Shown here: one piece after another, positions 8,416-18,171 of the stretch
How positions within the stretch are numbered: the first letter of the stretch is position 1
Layout: each line of letters opens with the position of its first letter
Origin: Mobilitalea sp.
GTDB taxonomy: Bacteria; Bacillota_A; Clostridia; Lachnospirales; Lachnospiraceae
NCBI GenBank assembly: GCA_029974875.1
Contig: JARKQP010000784.1
Location: 1 to 49,167, forward strand
Reading direction: 5' to 3'
Length of the DNA: 49,167 nt
Position numbers and translations under genes: made by a program
The notes under the pieces: generated by a model
The model's database searches: none
What the model was told of the DNA's origin: nothing
Seen by the model: only the letters and a program-made list of their open reading frames with translations

Positions 8416-9558
8416 ATAAAACTATTCCATATAGCCGATTTACATATAGGTAAAAGAGTAAACGAATTTTCCATGATTGAAGACCAGGAATATATCCTGG
8501 ATCAGATCCTGGAGCTGGTCGATGGGCAAAGGCCTGAGGGTGTCCTGATTGCGGGGGATATCTATGATAAAAGTATCCCGACGGAAGAGGGAGTAGCTTT
8601 ATTTGACAGCTTCCTGACCAGGCTGCATGGAACTGGGACAAATATATTTATTATCAGTGGGAACCATGATTCCAGTGAGCGTATTAATTATGGGGGAAGA
8701 ATCCTGGAAAAAAGCGGGATCCACATTGTGGGCACCTTCCGGGGGGAATTGGAGAAGGTGACCCTGCAGGATGAGCTGGGAGAGGTGAACATTTATCTGC
8801 TCCCCTTCGTTAAGCCATCCATGGTAAACCGTTTTTTCCCCGGCGTCAATACATATCAGGAAGCGGTGGCACAGGTGCTGGAAAATTGTGAGGTGGACAG
8901 CAGCCAGAGGAATATCCTCGTGGCGCATCAATTTGTCACAAGCGGTGAGCTCCAGCCGGAGCGCTGTGATTCTGAGCAGGTGTCTGTTGGGGGGCTGGAC
9001 AATGTTGATGCTTCAGTTTTTGAAGCTTTTGACTATGTGGCCCTGGGGCATCTCCATGGAGCGCAGAGGATAGGAAGGGATACGGTCCGTTATTCCGGTT
9101 CTCCACTGAAATATTCTTTTTCGGAGGTCAACCAGGTGAAGGGTGTCACGGTGGTCGAGTTAAAAGAAAAAGGAAGCCTTGGGATAACAAAGCTGCCGCT
9201 GGTTCCAATCAGGGATATGCGCCGTATCAAGGGGCCGATTGCCGCGCTGACAGACAGTAAGTTCTACAGTCAGGCAAATACCCTGGATTATATCCATGCC
9301 ATACTTACGGATGAAGAGGAGCTTTATGATGCCATTGGCAAATTGCGCAGTGTCTATCCGAATATTATGCGGCTGGATTTCGAAAACAGCAAATCCGTCT
9401 ATCAGGAGAGCCTTAAGCTGGCGGCAGAGGCTGTGGAGCAGAAGACGCCCCTGGAATTGTTTGAAGAGTTTTTTAGGAACCAGAATAATATCCCTCTATC
9501 CGAGGGGCAAAGAGAGATTATGGTAAAGCTTTTAAAGGATTCGGAGGGAAGAGTATGA
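8416..9558 (+). CDS. sbcD: Exonuclease subunit SbcD (Mre11-like), apparent AUA start
   Basis: The calcineurin-like phosphoesterase subunit of the SbcCD nuclease, which cuts hairpins and protein-blocked DNA ends. The metal motifs are all present: ADLHIG (D-x-H, about residues 7-12), GDIYDKS, SGNHDS, VAHQF and GHLHG. The family start (M-K-x-x-H-x-x-D-x-H-x-G-K) is matched by codons from 8416, ATA AAA CTA TTC CAT, placed 8 bases after a perfect AAGGAGG (8401-8407). The frame is open back to a stop at 8359, with no ATG, GTG, TTG or CTG before the internal ATG at 8473. That ATG would remove the first metal motif. So the start is AUA at 8416 (381 residues), or AUU at 8410, or an ATG altered by mutation or sequencing error. 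Its end overlaps sbcC by four bases (ATGA). Confidence 0.9.
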   Translation: MKLFHIADLHIGKRVNEFSMIEDQEYILDQILELVDGQRPEGVLIAGDIYDKSIPTEEGVALFDSFLTRLHGTGTNIFIISGNHDSSERINYGGRILEKSGIHIVGTFRGELEKVTLQDELGEVNIYLLPFVKPSMVNRFFPGVNTYQEAVAQVLENCEVDSSQRNILVAHQFVTSGELQPERCDSEQVSVGGLDNVDASVFEAFDYVALGHLHGAQRIGRDTVRYSGSPLKYSFSEVNQVKGVTVVELKEKGSLGITKLPLVPIRDMRRIKGPIAALTDSKFYSQANTLDYIHAILTDEEELYDAIGKLRSVYPNIMRLDFENSKSVYQESLKLAAEAVEQKTPLELFEEFFRNQNNIPLSEGQREIMVKLLKDSEGRV

Positions 9559-12500
9559 AGCCGGTTCAGCTTGTGATGAATGCCTTTGGACCCTTCTGTG
9601 AAAGGGTTGAAATCCCTTTTGGGGAATTTGGGGAAAGTGGTTTGTTTTTATTGACCGGAGATACGGGAGCAGGGAAGACGACTGTTTTTGACGCAATATC
9701 CTTTGCCCTATTTGGAAATGCCAGCGGTGAGAACCGCACGCCCGATTGCTTCCGAAGTGATTATGCTGCTCCTGAGGAGAAGACATTTGTAGAATTAATC
9801 TTTCTACACAAAGGGAAAAATTACCAGGTCACGAGAAACCCTGCCTATGAGAGAAGCAAGAGGAAAAGCAGCGGGACAACAATGGAAAAGGCGGATGCAA
9901 CGCTGGTTATGCCGGACGGCTCCGTCATTGCGGGAAGCTCCAGGGTTACTGCGGCAATCGTTGATTTACTGGGCATTGATTGGAGGCAATATAAGCAGAT
10001 TGCCATGATTGCCCAGGGAGAATTCCTTCAGCTTTTGACGGCGGACAGTAATGAGCGGGGCGTTATCTTTAGAAAAGTCTTCGGAACGCAGATTTTTGAA
10101 GAGATACAGAAGAAATTAAAAGTAATGTCAAATAATTTGAGATACCGCTGTGAGGATCTGGATAAAAGCATCCTGCAATTTCTGAACGGGATCAGCTGTG
10201 AAGGGGAGGATTCTTCTTCCGTAACGATAAAGGAATGGAAGTCCAGCCCGGATATCAACCAGGTAGATAAAATTCTGGAGCTGCTGGCTGCCATTATCCA
10301 GAGGGATATGGTGCTATATGGGCAGGAGCAGGCGGCGGACCATATCCTTTCAGGGAAAATAAAGGAGAAGACGGCGGAATATACAACTGCCCAGCGAATC
10401 AACCAAGCCTTTCTGGACCTTCAAGGGGCAGAAGAGCAATACCAGGCCTTGCTGGCCCGTGAAGCGGATATGGGGCAATTGGAAAATTTGATCCGGCAGG
10501 GCAGGAAGGCTTTATATACAGTAAAGCCTGTCGAGGAGATATTTCTCCGTACCGGTGCAGAGCTTCAAAAATTAAATACCGCAATTGCGCAGCAGCAACA
10601 GGAGGAGGACAGGCTGACAAAGGAGCTTTCCGCCTTTAAGCAGGCATTGGCAGAGAAAGAGGCAGCGAGGCCGGAAATCGATGCCCTGAATATCAAAATC
10701 AAGCGCCAGGAGGATGACTGGACAAAATATGATGCCGTTGATGAATTGGAGTTGAGCAATAAAAAAGCTTCTCTGGTGAAGAGCCAGCTGGAAAAGGAGC
10801 TTGGAGAGCTTGAAATACAAAGCAGAAAGCTGTTGGCAGAGCGTGAAGGGAAGACGAAGGAGCAGGAGGAGCTCTTAAGTGTCGACCGTGACCTGATATC
10901 CTATAGCAACCAGCTGGAGCAAAAGCAAAAATCTATTGGGAAATACGAGGAAATCCTCGTACAATATGGGGAGCTTCTATCAGAGCGGGCACGGCTGGAG
11001 CAGCTTCAGCTAAGGTTTACAAAAGCACAGCTGCAGTACATAGATCAGAACGACAGATATCTTAAGCTGGAAAACCAGTTCTTAAGTGAACAGGCAGGAA
11101 TCATGGCAGAAAAGCTGGCAGAGGGACAGCCCTGTCCCGTCTGCGGTTCAAAGGAGCATCCCCGGAAGGCAGCGCTTACGGGTGAAGCTCCGGATGAAGA
11201 ACAGCTAAAGCAAGCTGGCGCCCGGAGGGAGCAGCTGCAAAAAGAGATGGCGGAGGCCAGCAGCAATTGTAAGACCCAGCTGACGAAGCTGGAGCTGCTG
11301 CAAAGCCGGCTTCAAAGGGAAGCGGCAGAAGCATTTGGGCTGGAAGCAGCAGCTACCAGGGAAGCGGATATTCTATCAGGAGCTGGCATTTTATCAGAAG
11401 CGGATATTCTATCAGGAGCTGGCATTTTATCAGAAGCAGATATTTTATCAGAAGCTGGCATTTTATCAGAAGCGAACATTTTACCAAAAGCGGACATTTT
11501 ATGGGAAGCGGATAATTCCCCAGAAGCGATGACCTCCCTGGAACATATCCATAACCAGGTTAAGGACAAGCTGGAGGCAGAGGAAGAAGCTGAAAGGAAG
11601 CTGCGTGGTAAGGTCCTGAGCCTGCGGGAAAAACTTAAGCAAAAGGAGCAATGCGCGGCAAGGCTCCAGGGCATACGTGAGGAATTAGAGCAGCAGGAGA
11701 AGCTGTTCCAGGGGAAAGCGGAGGAAAAAGCAGCTGTGATGAACCAGCTTAGCATGCTGGAAGGACAGTTGACGGCTATGCGCAGGGGCCTGTTATATCC
11801 CACGAAGAGAGAAGCAGAGCAGGCCTTGGAGGCTGACCGGGAGAAATGTGCCAGGCTGCAGAAGGAGCTGGCACAAGCAGAGGAAAGCTTCCGCAGCTGC
11901 GAATCGTCCCTCGGGAAGCTAAAGGCCGTGCTTAAGGAAACGCAAGCGAACCAAAGTGAGAAATCAGGGGAACTAGCTGAGGCAGAAGGAAATCTGGTAC
12001 AGAAGATCAGAGCCTGCGGCTTTGCCGGTATGGAGCAATATAAGGAAAGCTTAATGACGGAGGAGGAGCTGGAAAGAAAGCAGGAAGCGCTTAACAGCTA
12101 CCAAAAACAGCGCAGCAGCCTGGAGCAGGATGTGAAGCGCCTGTCACTGGAGATCAAGGGAAAGGAAAGTAAGGATCTGGCCACCCTTGAGAAGGAGCAG
12201 GCGGAGCTTGACCGGGAAAAGCAGGAAAGTGAGGTCAGGCTGCAAAAGATATTTGGCAGATGCAGGATCAATGAGGAAATTCTTAAAAATACACGGGAAA
12301 CCTATGGACAGCAGGAAGGCCTCAGAAAGGAATTCCTTATGGTGAATGAGCTGTCCAGGACGGCAAACGGGGAGCTCGCGGGAAAAGCAAAGCTGGCCTT
12401 CGAACAGTATGTACAGGCATTTTATTTTAACAGTATTATTAATGAGGCGAATAAACGCCTCTATAGGATGACGAACAGCCAGTTTGCACTGCGCAGGAAA

Positions 12501-12878
12501 GAGGATCCGACGAACCTGAGGAGCTCTGCAGGGCTTGAGCTTGAGGTTATGGATTATTATACGGGTAAGCCCCGCTCCATTAAGTCCTTATCAGGAGGAG
12601 AATCCTTTAAGGCCGCCCTGTCACTTGCCTTAGGGCTGTCAGATGTAATTCAGAGCTTTGCCGGAGGTATCCAGGTGGATGCTATGTTCATAGATGAGGG
12701 CTTTGGTTCCCTGGACAGCAATTCCCTGGAGCAGGCCATTGAGACGCTGAATACACTGACAACCGGTAACCGGCTGGTAGGGATCATCTCCCATGTGGGT
12801 GAGCTGAAGGAACGCATCGATAAGAAGATAGTCATAACGAAGCGGCCGGATGGAAGCAGCTTAACCTTATTAAAGTAG
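9555..12878 (+). CDS. sbcC: Exonuclease subunit SbcC (Rad50-like ATPase)
   Basis: A 1107-residue SMC-like ATPase partner of SbcD. The N-terminal lobe has Walker A GDTGAGKTT (about residues 35-43) and the Q-loop region IAQGEFLQLL. Two long coiled-coil arms flank the zinc hook CPVCG (C527, C530). The C-terminal lobe has the ABC signature LSGGESFKAALSLALGL and Walker B AMFIDEGFGSLD. The start ATG overlaps the sbcD stop, a classic coupled pair. Unusually, residues 604-657 just after the hook consist of nine tandem six-residue units encoded by 18-bp DNA repeats, which interrupts the coiled-coil pattern. Everything needed for ATPase and hook function is otherwise intact. Confidence 0.95.
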   Translation: MKPVQLVMNAFGPFCERVEIPFGEFGESGLFLLTGDTGAGKTTVFDAISFALFGNASGENRTPDCFRSDYAAPEEKTFVELIFLHKGKNYQVTRNPAYERSKRKSSGTTMEKADATLVMPDGSVIAGSSRVTAAIVDLLGIDWRQYKQIAMIAQGEFLQLLTADSNERGVIFRKVFGTQIFEEIQKKLKVMSNNLRYRCEDLDKSILQFLNGISCEGEDSSSVTIKEWKSSPDINQVDKILELLAAIIQRDMVLYGQEQAADHILSGKIKEKTAEYTTAQRINQAFLDLQGAEEQYQALLAREADMGQLENLIRQGRKALYTVKPVEEIFLRTGAELQKLNTAIAQQQQEEDRLTKELSAFKQALAEKEAARPEIDALNIKIKRQEDDWTKYDAVDELELSNKKASLVKSQLEKELGELEIQSRKLLAEREGKTKEQEELLSVDRDLISYSNQLEQKQKSIGKYEEILVQYGELLSERARLEQLQLRFTKAQLQYIDQNDRYLKLENQFLSEQAGIMAEKLAEGQPCPVCGSKEHPRKAALTGEAPDEEQLKQAGARREQLQKEMAEASSNCKTQLTKLELLQSRLQREAAEAFGLEAAATREADILSGAGILSEADILSGAGILSEADILSEAGILSEANILPKADILWEADNSPEAMTSLEHIHNQVKDKLEAEEEAERKLRGKVLSLREKLKQKEQCAARLQGIREELEQQEKLFQGKAEEKAAVMNQLSMLEGQLTAMRRGLLYPTKREAEQALEADREKCARLQKELAQAEESFRSCESSLGKLKAVLKETQANQSEKSGELAEAEGNLVQKIRACGFAGMEQYKESLMTEEELERKQEALNSYQKQRSSLEQDVKRLSLEIKGKESKDLATLEKEQAELDREKQESEVRLQKIFGRCRINEEILKNTRETYGQQEGLRKEFLMVNELSRTANGELAGKAKLAFEQYVQAFYFNSIINEANKRLYRMTNSQFALRRKEDPTNLRSSAGLELEVMDYYTGKPRSIKSLSGGESFKAALSLALGLSDVIQSFAGGIQVDAMFIDEGFGSLDSNSLEQAIETLNTLTTGNRLVGIISHVGELKERIDKKIVITKRPDGSSLTLLK
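11364..11525 (+). repeat. In-frame 18-bp tandem repeat inside sbcC (nine units)
   Basis: Nine units encode variants of ADILSG/AGILSE in alternation, ending ANILPK, ADILWE, ADNSPE. The first units are nearly identical in DNA (GCGGATATTCTATCAGGA and GCTGGCATTTTATCAGAA), so the expansion is recent. The unit length keeps the reading frame. Confidence 0.95.
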
Positions 12879-12904
12879 TATGTTGGAACTATAATTAGTT
12901 TTTG

Positions 12905-12933
12905 TTGAAAATGTATAAAAAATGTTATATAAT
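12905..12933 (+). promoter_or_regulatory. Promoter in the sbcC-chemoreceptor gap
   Basis: TTGAAA (12905-12910), 17 bases, TATAAT (12928-12933) is a near-ideal vegetative promoter about 560 bases upstream of the chemoreceptor. The 616-base gap also holds small inverted repeats (13031-13052 GCAGC/GCTGC; 13060-13088 AGTAAG/CTTACT), a hairpin at 13307-13340 and a 12-bp repeat array. It contains no convincing gene. Confidence 0.6.
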
Positions 12934-13316
12934 AGAAGAAATGGTGTCGTGATCGTCAAAAAATGAGATAGTATATTGAATAAATTTGATAATAGTATTA
13001 ATCGATAGTCTTTTAGCCTGAGACAGAAGAAGCAGCTAATTAAAGTGCTGCCACATTTAGTAAGAAGTATTGTAGCTTTTGCTTACTTATGATGTAAATA
13101 TTTGTTCAAATTGATGCATCTAAAAGTGTGCAGGGATAATATGCACAAAAATAATTAGTAAATTTCGTAAAATAATAAGTTGGTTTTCTATGGAAAATAT
13201 GGAAAACATTTACAAAAACGTATTGCTTTTTTAGGAGAATTACTATAGAATATGACTAAATACTGACTAGAAGACTTCTTCGAAGCAGACAGCAGGAAGG
13301 TATTAAGGACAGATCT

Positions 13317-13376
13317 TAAGGTATATCCTAAGATATGTCCCAGGATATATCCCAGGATATGTCTCTGGGTATAGTC
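13317..13376. repeat. 12-bp tandem repeat array, five units, in the chemoreceptor leader
   Basis: Units start at 13317, 13329, 13341, 13353 and 13365 with consensus CAGGATATATCC. The first two units also form the right side of a hairpin with GGACA at 13307. The array lies about 120 bases before the chemoreceptor start. Confidence 0.8.
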
Positions 13377-13494
13377 TTTACAGCTATGGGGTACATGGCT
13401 ATTGATGCTGGAAGATCCACATGAATCGGGAACAATGTTTTACGAAGGGGAAGAGGGGTTCACTTAGAACCATAAGAAACAAGGAGGATGAACA

Positions 13495-15675
13495 ATGAAG
13501 AAAACAGGCAATGTGCTGGGCAAATTGGGAAGGTCTGTCCGGGGGCTTGGGAACAAACGAATGACAGGGAAAGGAAGACAGTGGCTGCATAAGCTGTCGG
13601 ATAATAAGCTATTCAGGACGATCCGTGTTCGCCTGATAGCTTCTTTTATGGTTCCGGTTGCATTTATCATAATACTTGGCGTGGTATCCTTTTTAAAGGC
13701 CTCCGAGGGTATTACGAGCAGCTATGAAAAGTCGACCAGCCAGGCTTTGGATATGGCGGGAAGCTATCTGCAGTTTGGCTTTGATTCCATTAAGGCAACA
13801 GGAAACCAGTATAGTAATGATGCCAGTATTAAGAAATATTTTGTGGGATTTTACGATAGTGATGTTATCGAGAAAAGCTCCATGCTGACAGATATCAATA
13901 ACGGGTTCACGGCGAAGAAGATGACGGATAAGTTTATCGGGGACATTTTCGTTCTCTCTGACCGGTATGCACCTGTATCAACTCTTTCAACCACGAATCC
14001 TGAGGCTTACGCCGGATTTTTAGATTCGGAGCTTGGAAAATATATTAAAGAAAATAAGATGAAGGTCGTGTGGGTCGGCAGCGATGCTTATTTGGACGAG
14101 AATTTAAGTGTAAGCTCCGATAAATATGCGATGAGAATGGTCCGGATGGTACCGGGAACCAATGCCATTCTAATTATTGACGTAAAAATAGACGCAGTAA
14201 AGGAAGTCCTGAAAAACCTTGAGTTTGACAAGACCGGCATCTTAAGCATAATAACCCCGGATGGAAAAGAAATCATGGCAGATACTACCGAGAAGGGGAA
14301 AAAGGTAACAGGGGAGCCCGCGGATACGCAGGTTGAAGCTGCGGAACCGGTTTTCACGAACGAGGATTTTTATAAGAAGGCAGTGGATTCTGATAAAGAA
14401 AAGGATTCCTCTTCCGTCCAATACAAGAATAAATCTTACATGTTCATGTACTCCAAAATCGGGGACACGGGAGCAATGATCTGTGGCCTGGTTCCAAAGG
14501 ATACCATTACAGGACAGGCTGACAGCATTAAGAGCATTACAGTTATTATAGTGTTGATTTCTATTGTTGTGGCGATAGGAACAGCAATTTTGATTTCTAC
14601 AGGAATCGATAGGGCAATCAAGACTATTATTGGGAAGCTGAAGATTGCCGCAAAGGGTGATTTGACCGTTGATTTTAGCATGAAGAGGAATGATGAATTT
14701 AAGATCCTGATTGAAGAGATACAGAATACCTTCTCTAACATGAAGAACTTAATCCAGCAGGTGAAGCAATTAAGCAGTGAAGTTTCCGTATCCTCCGAAA
14801 ATGTGACCGGGGCTTCAAAGCAATTCTTAAAATCAACAGAGGAAATCTCAGTTGCAATGAATGAGATTGAATCAGGGGTAATGCAGCAGGCGAAGGATGC
14901 GGAAGAATGCCTGAACCAGATGGACAATTTATCCCAGAAGATCGTGCTGGTTAGTGATAACACGAAGGAAATCAGCCAGATCGCGGAGAGTACGAAGCAA
15001 AGCGTCCTGCAGGGAACTATCACCACGGATGACCTGAATAAGCAGATGGTGGAAACGGCAAGGATCGCCACAGAGATCATTGATGAGATCCAGAACCTGG
15101 AGAAGAAATCTGCTTCGATTAATAAGATAATTAATGTAATTAACGAGATTGCGAACCAGACCAACCTGCTATCCTTAAATGCATCCATAGAGGCAGCCAG
15201 GGCAGGAGAAGCCGGAAAAGGCTTTGCGGTAGTAGCGAGTGAGATCAGGGCGTTGGCGGACCAGTCCAAGGAATCCGTAAACAATATTAAGGCCATCATT
15301 GAAGGGATCCAGAAGGATACCCAGAGTGCAGTAGATACTGCAAGGCAGGCAGAAAGCGTAATGCAGCTGCAGGAAAGTGCGGTAAAGAATACAACCCTGT
15401 CCTACAAGAATATCAATGAGAGTGTAGAAAATCTGGTCGTATACTTAAGACAGATCTCTGAAAATGTTGAAAATATTGAAGAGGCCAGAGTGAGTACCCT
15501 TGGTGCAATCGAAAGTATCTCTGCCGTATTAGAGGAGATAGCAGCATCCTCAAATACAGTAAACCAGACGGCAGGCGAGCAGCTGTCCTCTGTTGAGGTC
15601 TTAAATAAATCAGCAGACAGCCTGAACAACCATGCGGGTGTTCTTGTAGAGGCAGTTGAGAAATTCAAGGTATGA
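13495..15675 (+). CDS. Methyl-accepting chemotaxis protein
   Basis: A 726-residue transmembrane chemoreceptor. An unusually long basic N-terminal tail (about 45 residues) precedes the first membrane helix (about 46-70). A large extracytoplasmic sensor of Cache type (about 70-345) is followed by the second membrane helix (about 348-370), HAMP (about 371-425) and the cytoplasmic signalling coiled coil. The conserved hairpin tip [29 protein letters not shown] is complete. ATG 13495 has AAGGAGG upstream. The ligand cannot be deduced. The rhamnosidase gene immediately downstream is separated by a strong terminator, so linkage to sugar sensing is only a possibility. Confidence 0.95.
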   Translation: MKKTGNVLGKLGRSVRGLGNKRMTGKGRQWLHKLSDNKLFRTIRVRLIASFMVPVAFIIILGVVSFLKASEGITSSYEKSTSQALDMAGSYLQFGFDSIKATGNQYSNDASIKKYFVGFYDSDVIEKSSMLTDINNGFTAKKMTDKFIGDIFVLSDRYAPVSTLSTTNPEAYAGFLDSELGKYIKENKMKVVWVGSDAYLDENLSVSSDKYAMRMVRMVPGTNAILIIDVKIDAVKEVLKNLEFDKTGILSIITPDGKEIMADTTEKGKKVTGEPADTQVEAAEPVFTNEDFYKKAVDSDKEKDSSSVQYKNKSYMFMYSKIGDTGAMICGLVPKDTITGQADSIKSITVIIVLISIVVAIGTAILISTGIDRAIKTIIGKLKIAAKGDLTVDFSMKRNDEFKILIEEIQNTFSNMKNLIQQVKQLSSEVSVSSENVTGASKQFLKSTEEISVAMNEIESGVMQQAKDAEECLNQMDNLSQKIVLVSDNTKEISQIAESTKQSVLQGTITTDDLNKQMVETARIATEIIDEIQNLEKKSASINKIINVINEIANQTNLLSLNASIEAARAGEAGKGFAVVASEIRALADQSKESVNNIKAIIEGIQKDTQSAVDTARQAESVMQLQESAVKNTTLSYKNINESVENLVVYLRQISENVENIEEARVSTLGAIESISAVLEEIAASSNTVNQTAGEQLSSVEVLNKSADSLNNHAGVLVEAVEKFKV

Positions 15676-15783
15676 TCCTTTGGCAATCCGCCGATAGATT
15701 AATTTGATATACCTATGGCGATATAGTTAAAGAAAATTTAATCAACTTGATTTTGGGCGTAATTTTACCCAGATGATATGAGT

Positions 15784-15813
15784 TAGGGCGCTATCAGCGC
15801 CCTACTTTTTTTG
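15784..15813 (+). terminator. Rho-independent terminator of the chemoreceptor gene
   Basis: TAGGGCGC (15784-15791), a 5-base loop, GCGCCCTA (15797-15804), then CTTTTTTT. Perfect 8-bp GC-rich stem with T-tract. Confidence 0.9.
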
Positions 15814-15826
15814 TTATACTTTTACG

Positions 15827-15880
15827 GTAGGCAATAATTTTACAATAGGCAATAATTTTATAGTAGGCAATACTTTAAGA
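15827..15880. repeat. 18-bp tandem repeat, three units
   Basis: GTAGGCAATAATTTTACA and two variants start at 15827, 15845 and 15863, directly after the terminator. A short inverted repeat (GTAGGGCGT with ACGCTAC, about 15911-15934) follows. The rest of the 316-base gap holds only the ribosome site of the next gene. Confidence 0.85.
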
Positions 15881-15991
15881 AGCTATAGAAAAGTTTTAGA
15901 TAATCCGGTAGGGCGTATTTATAAAGAACGCTACATATAAAATGGGCGAAAACATGACAATAGGTTAAGTCATAAACATAAGGAGGGCAAT

Positions 15992-18043
15992 ATGGCAAAT
16001 TGGCTTTGGTATCCGGGAGATTTTGAGATCTATCATGGAATGAAACAGAACCTGGAGAGGGAAGAGCGTGGGTTTTTCTGGCCGGCATATTGGAAGCTGG
16101 CTCAGTGCAGGCATAGTGTGAAATTTTCGAATAGCTATAGCTTGAAGGAGGAAGCAAGGTTTACCGTGACTGCAAAAGGACGGGGGCATGTAAATGTGAA
16201 ATGGGCACCACCCCTGGGGCCGGATGGGACAAGACCGCCCTATCCGATGTGGATTGAGAAGAAATACCCCTTTGGGGAAGCGATTACCTGCCCGGCAAAG
16301 GACGTAACCATTGACATTATTGTTGGGAATATGGAGGGTCTGCCCTGCACATTTGTCGAGGGAGCAGTAATTAGCTCCGATGGCTCCTGGAAGGTCAGCG
16401 ATTATGCCACCGGTATGCTGCCGGTAGGATACAATAAGGATTATACCAGGGCTGGACAAGATCCAATGGTATTTGAATACACATCAACCCTATGTAAACC
16501 GGTGGAAGCAGAAGAAACAGATGGTGGTGTCCTGTTTGATTTCGGAAGGGAGCTCACGGCGGAGACAATCATCCGTTATCCCAAGCTGGTAAAGGAGCTT
16601 ACGCTATGCTATGGGGAATCCAGGGCGGAGGCTTTGGATGTGGAGCTGTGCTACTTAAAGCAGCATTTGATGACGGAAGGAAATGACGTGCTCTATGGAG
16701 CCTTTGAATCGGAATTAGTTTACCGTACAAGGCTAAGGGCCTTCCGCTATATCTTTATCCCGGAAGGTGATGTGGCAAAGGAAATACAGCTGGAGGCGGA
16801 TTATAAATATGTGGATTTCCCCCGGAGAAGTGAATTTGTCTGCTCCGACGAAAGAATCAGCAGGATATGGGAGGTGTCGGAGGAAACCTTCCGTCTGGCA
16901 AGCGGCATTTTCTTCATTGACGGAATCAAGAGGGACCGCTGGATCTGGTCGGGGGATGCCTATCAAAGCTATTTTATTAACCAGTATTTATTTTATGATG
17001 CGGATATCTGCAAACGGACCATCCTTGCCCTAAGGGGCAATGACCCGATCCCCCAGCACATCAATACAATCCTGGACTATTCCCTCTATTGGCTCATCAG
17101 TATTGAGAATTACTATAATATGACCGGTGACCTGGAATTTGTCCGGATGATTTATCCAAAGATGGAATCCATGATGGACTATTGCAGGAACCAATTAGAT
17201 GGGAATGGCTTTATCTGCGGCAGGCAGGAGGACTGGGTGTTCATTGATTGGGCGGATATTGACAAGACGGGTGCAATCAGTGAGGAGCAGTTTCTGCTGG
17301 CAAGAAGTTATCAGGCAATGATTGCGGTGAGAAGGCTGTTGGGAATGGATACGGAGGAATTCGAGGGGCTTTTTGAGGAACTGAAGAAAAATATCCACAG
17401 CTTTTATTGGGATGAGGCTCAGGGAGCCTTTATCGACAGCTTCTCCTCAGGGAAAAGGAAGGTGAGCAGGCATAGCAATATCTTTGCCGTACTGTTTGAA
17501 TACACGACAAAAGAGGAGACCGAAAGCATCTTGGAAAATGTGCTGCTCAACGAGAACATAACTGCTATCACAACGCCGTATTTTAAATTCTATGAGCTGG
17601 AAATCCTGTCAAAGCTCGGGCAATATGACAGGGTATTGGAAAGTATCAGGAGCTACTGGGGCGGCATGCTGGACCGTGGGGCATCCACCTTTTGGGAGGA
17701 GTACAAGCCGGGCGAGCCGGAGGAGCAGCAGTATGGCATGTATGGCGACAAATACGGCAAAAGCCTTTGCCACGCCTGGGGAGCAAGTCCGGTTTATCTG
17801 ATCGGCAGGTATTTCATGGGGCTTCGCCCGACCAGTGTTGCCTATGAAACCTTTGAGGTGGAGCCTCAGTTGGGCATCTTCGGAGATTTTACCTGTGAGC
17901 TTCCGGTAAATGAGGGAACCCTCCGTATAAAATTCGAGGCAAACCAGCTTGAGGTATATACGGATAAAGAAGGCGGAAGGTTAAGGCTTGGGACAGAAAC
18001 CTTTGAATTGAAAAAGGGTGGAACTATTACGGTAGCTGTTTGA
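15992..18043 (+). CDS. Alpha-L-rhamnosidase, glycoside hydrolase family 78
   Basis: A 683-residue enzyme expected to remove terminal alpha-L-rhamnose from plant or microbial glycans. An N-terminal beta-sandwich part (about 1-270) precedes the (alpha/alpha)6 barrel. The GH78 motif DGIKRDRWIWSGD (D310 to D322) holds the acidic residues that act as general acid and neighbours. GASTFWEEY and SLCHAWGASPVYLIGRY are typical of the C-terminal half. It is shorter than many GH78 proteins, lacks extra binding modules and has no signal peptide. It should therefore act in the cytoplasm on imported oligosaccharides. AAGGAGGG precedes ATG 15992. The GH2 gene follows in the same orientation after a short repeat element. 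Confidence 0.85.
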   Translation: MANWLWYPGDFEIYHGMKQNLEREERGFFWPAYWKLAQCRHSVKFSNSYSLKEEARFTVTAKGRGHVNVKWAPPLGPDGTRPPYPMWIEKKYPFGEAITCPAKDVTIDIIVGNMEGLPCTFVEGAVISSDGSWKVSDYATGMLPVGYNKDYTRAGQDPMVFEYTSTLCKPVEAEETDGGVLFDFGRELTAETIIRYPKLVKELTLCYGESRAEALDVELCYLKQHLMTEGNDVLYGAFESELVYRTRLRAFRYIFIPEGDVAKEIQLEADYKYVDFPRRSEFVCSDERISRIWEVSEETFRLASGIFFIDGIKRDRWIWSGDAYQSYFINQYLFYDADICKRTILALRGNDPIPQHINTILDYSLYWLISIENYYNMTGDLEFVRMIYPKMESMMDYCRNQLDGNGFICGRQEDWVFIDWADIDKTGAISEEQFLLARSYQAMIAVRRLLGMDTEEFEGLFEELKKNIHSFYWDEAQGAFIDSFSSGKRKVSRHSNIFAVLFEYTTKEETESILENVLLNENITAITTPYFKFYELEILSKLGQYDRVLESIRSYWGGMLDRGASTFWEEYKPGEPEEQQYGMYGDKYGKSLCHAWGASPVYLIGRYFMGLRPTSVAYETFEVEPQLGIFGDFTCELPVNEGTLRIKFEANQLEVYTDKEGGRLRLGTETFELKKGGTITVAV

Positions 18044-18045
18044 GA

Positions 18046-18142
18046 TTTGAGCGTCGGATGAGCGGGGGCTTAGGCTGTGAGGTGAATATGAGTGTAGCTA
18101 TATCCACCGCGCTAGATAAAGAAGTCTTTTTTGATGGGCGAA
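18046..18142. repeat. Short copy of a small dispersed repeat
   Basis: The core GGCTGTGAGGTG...ATATCCACCGCGCTAG (18073-18115), with flanks on both sides, matches the element at 46.8 kb. It contains a local hairpin (GGTG-ATAT at 18081-18089 with ATAT-CACC at 18100-18108). It sits between the GH78 stop and the GH2 ribosome site. Confidence 0.75.
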
Positions 18143-18171
18143 TACTATTTAAAAAAAAGAGGGGAAAGTAA

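Noticed and set aside
8473..9558. SbcD starting at ATG 8473.
   Set aside because: This start omits the first metal-binding motif and lies 65 bases beyond the only strong ribosome site. The upstream AUA (or AUU) start fits better.
11312..11803. A 163-codon minus-strand frame over the sbcC repeat with ASDKMP-type repeats.
   Set aside because: It is the antisense reading of the in-frame sbcC repeat, and the sbcC frame is strongly supported by conserved motifs on both sides.
14436..15299. A 287-codon minus-strand open frame opposite the chemoreceptor gene.
   Set aside because: It is a shadow of the chemoreceptor's coiled-coil coding sequence; composition is an antisense image and no ribosome site or family similarity is seen.
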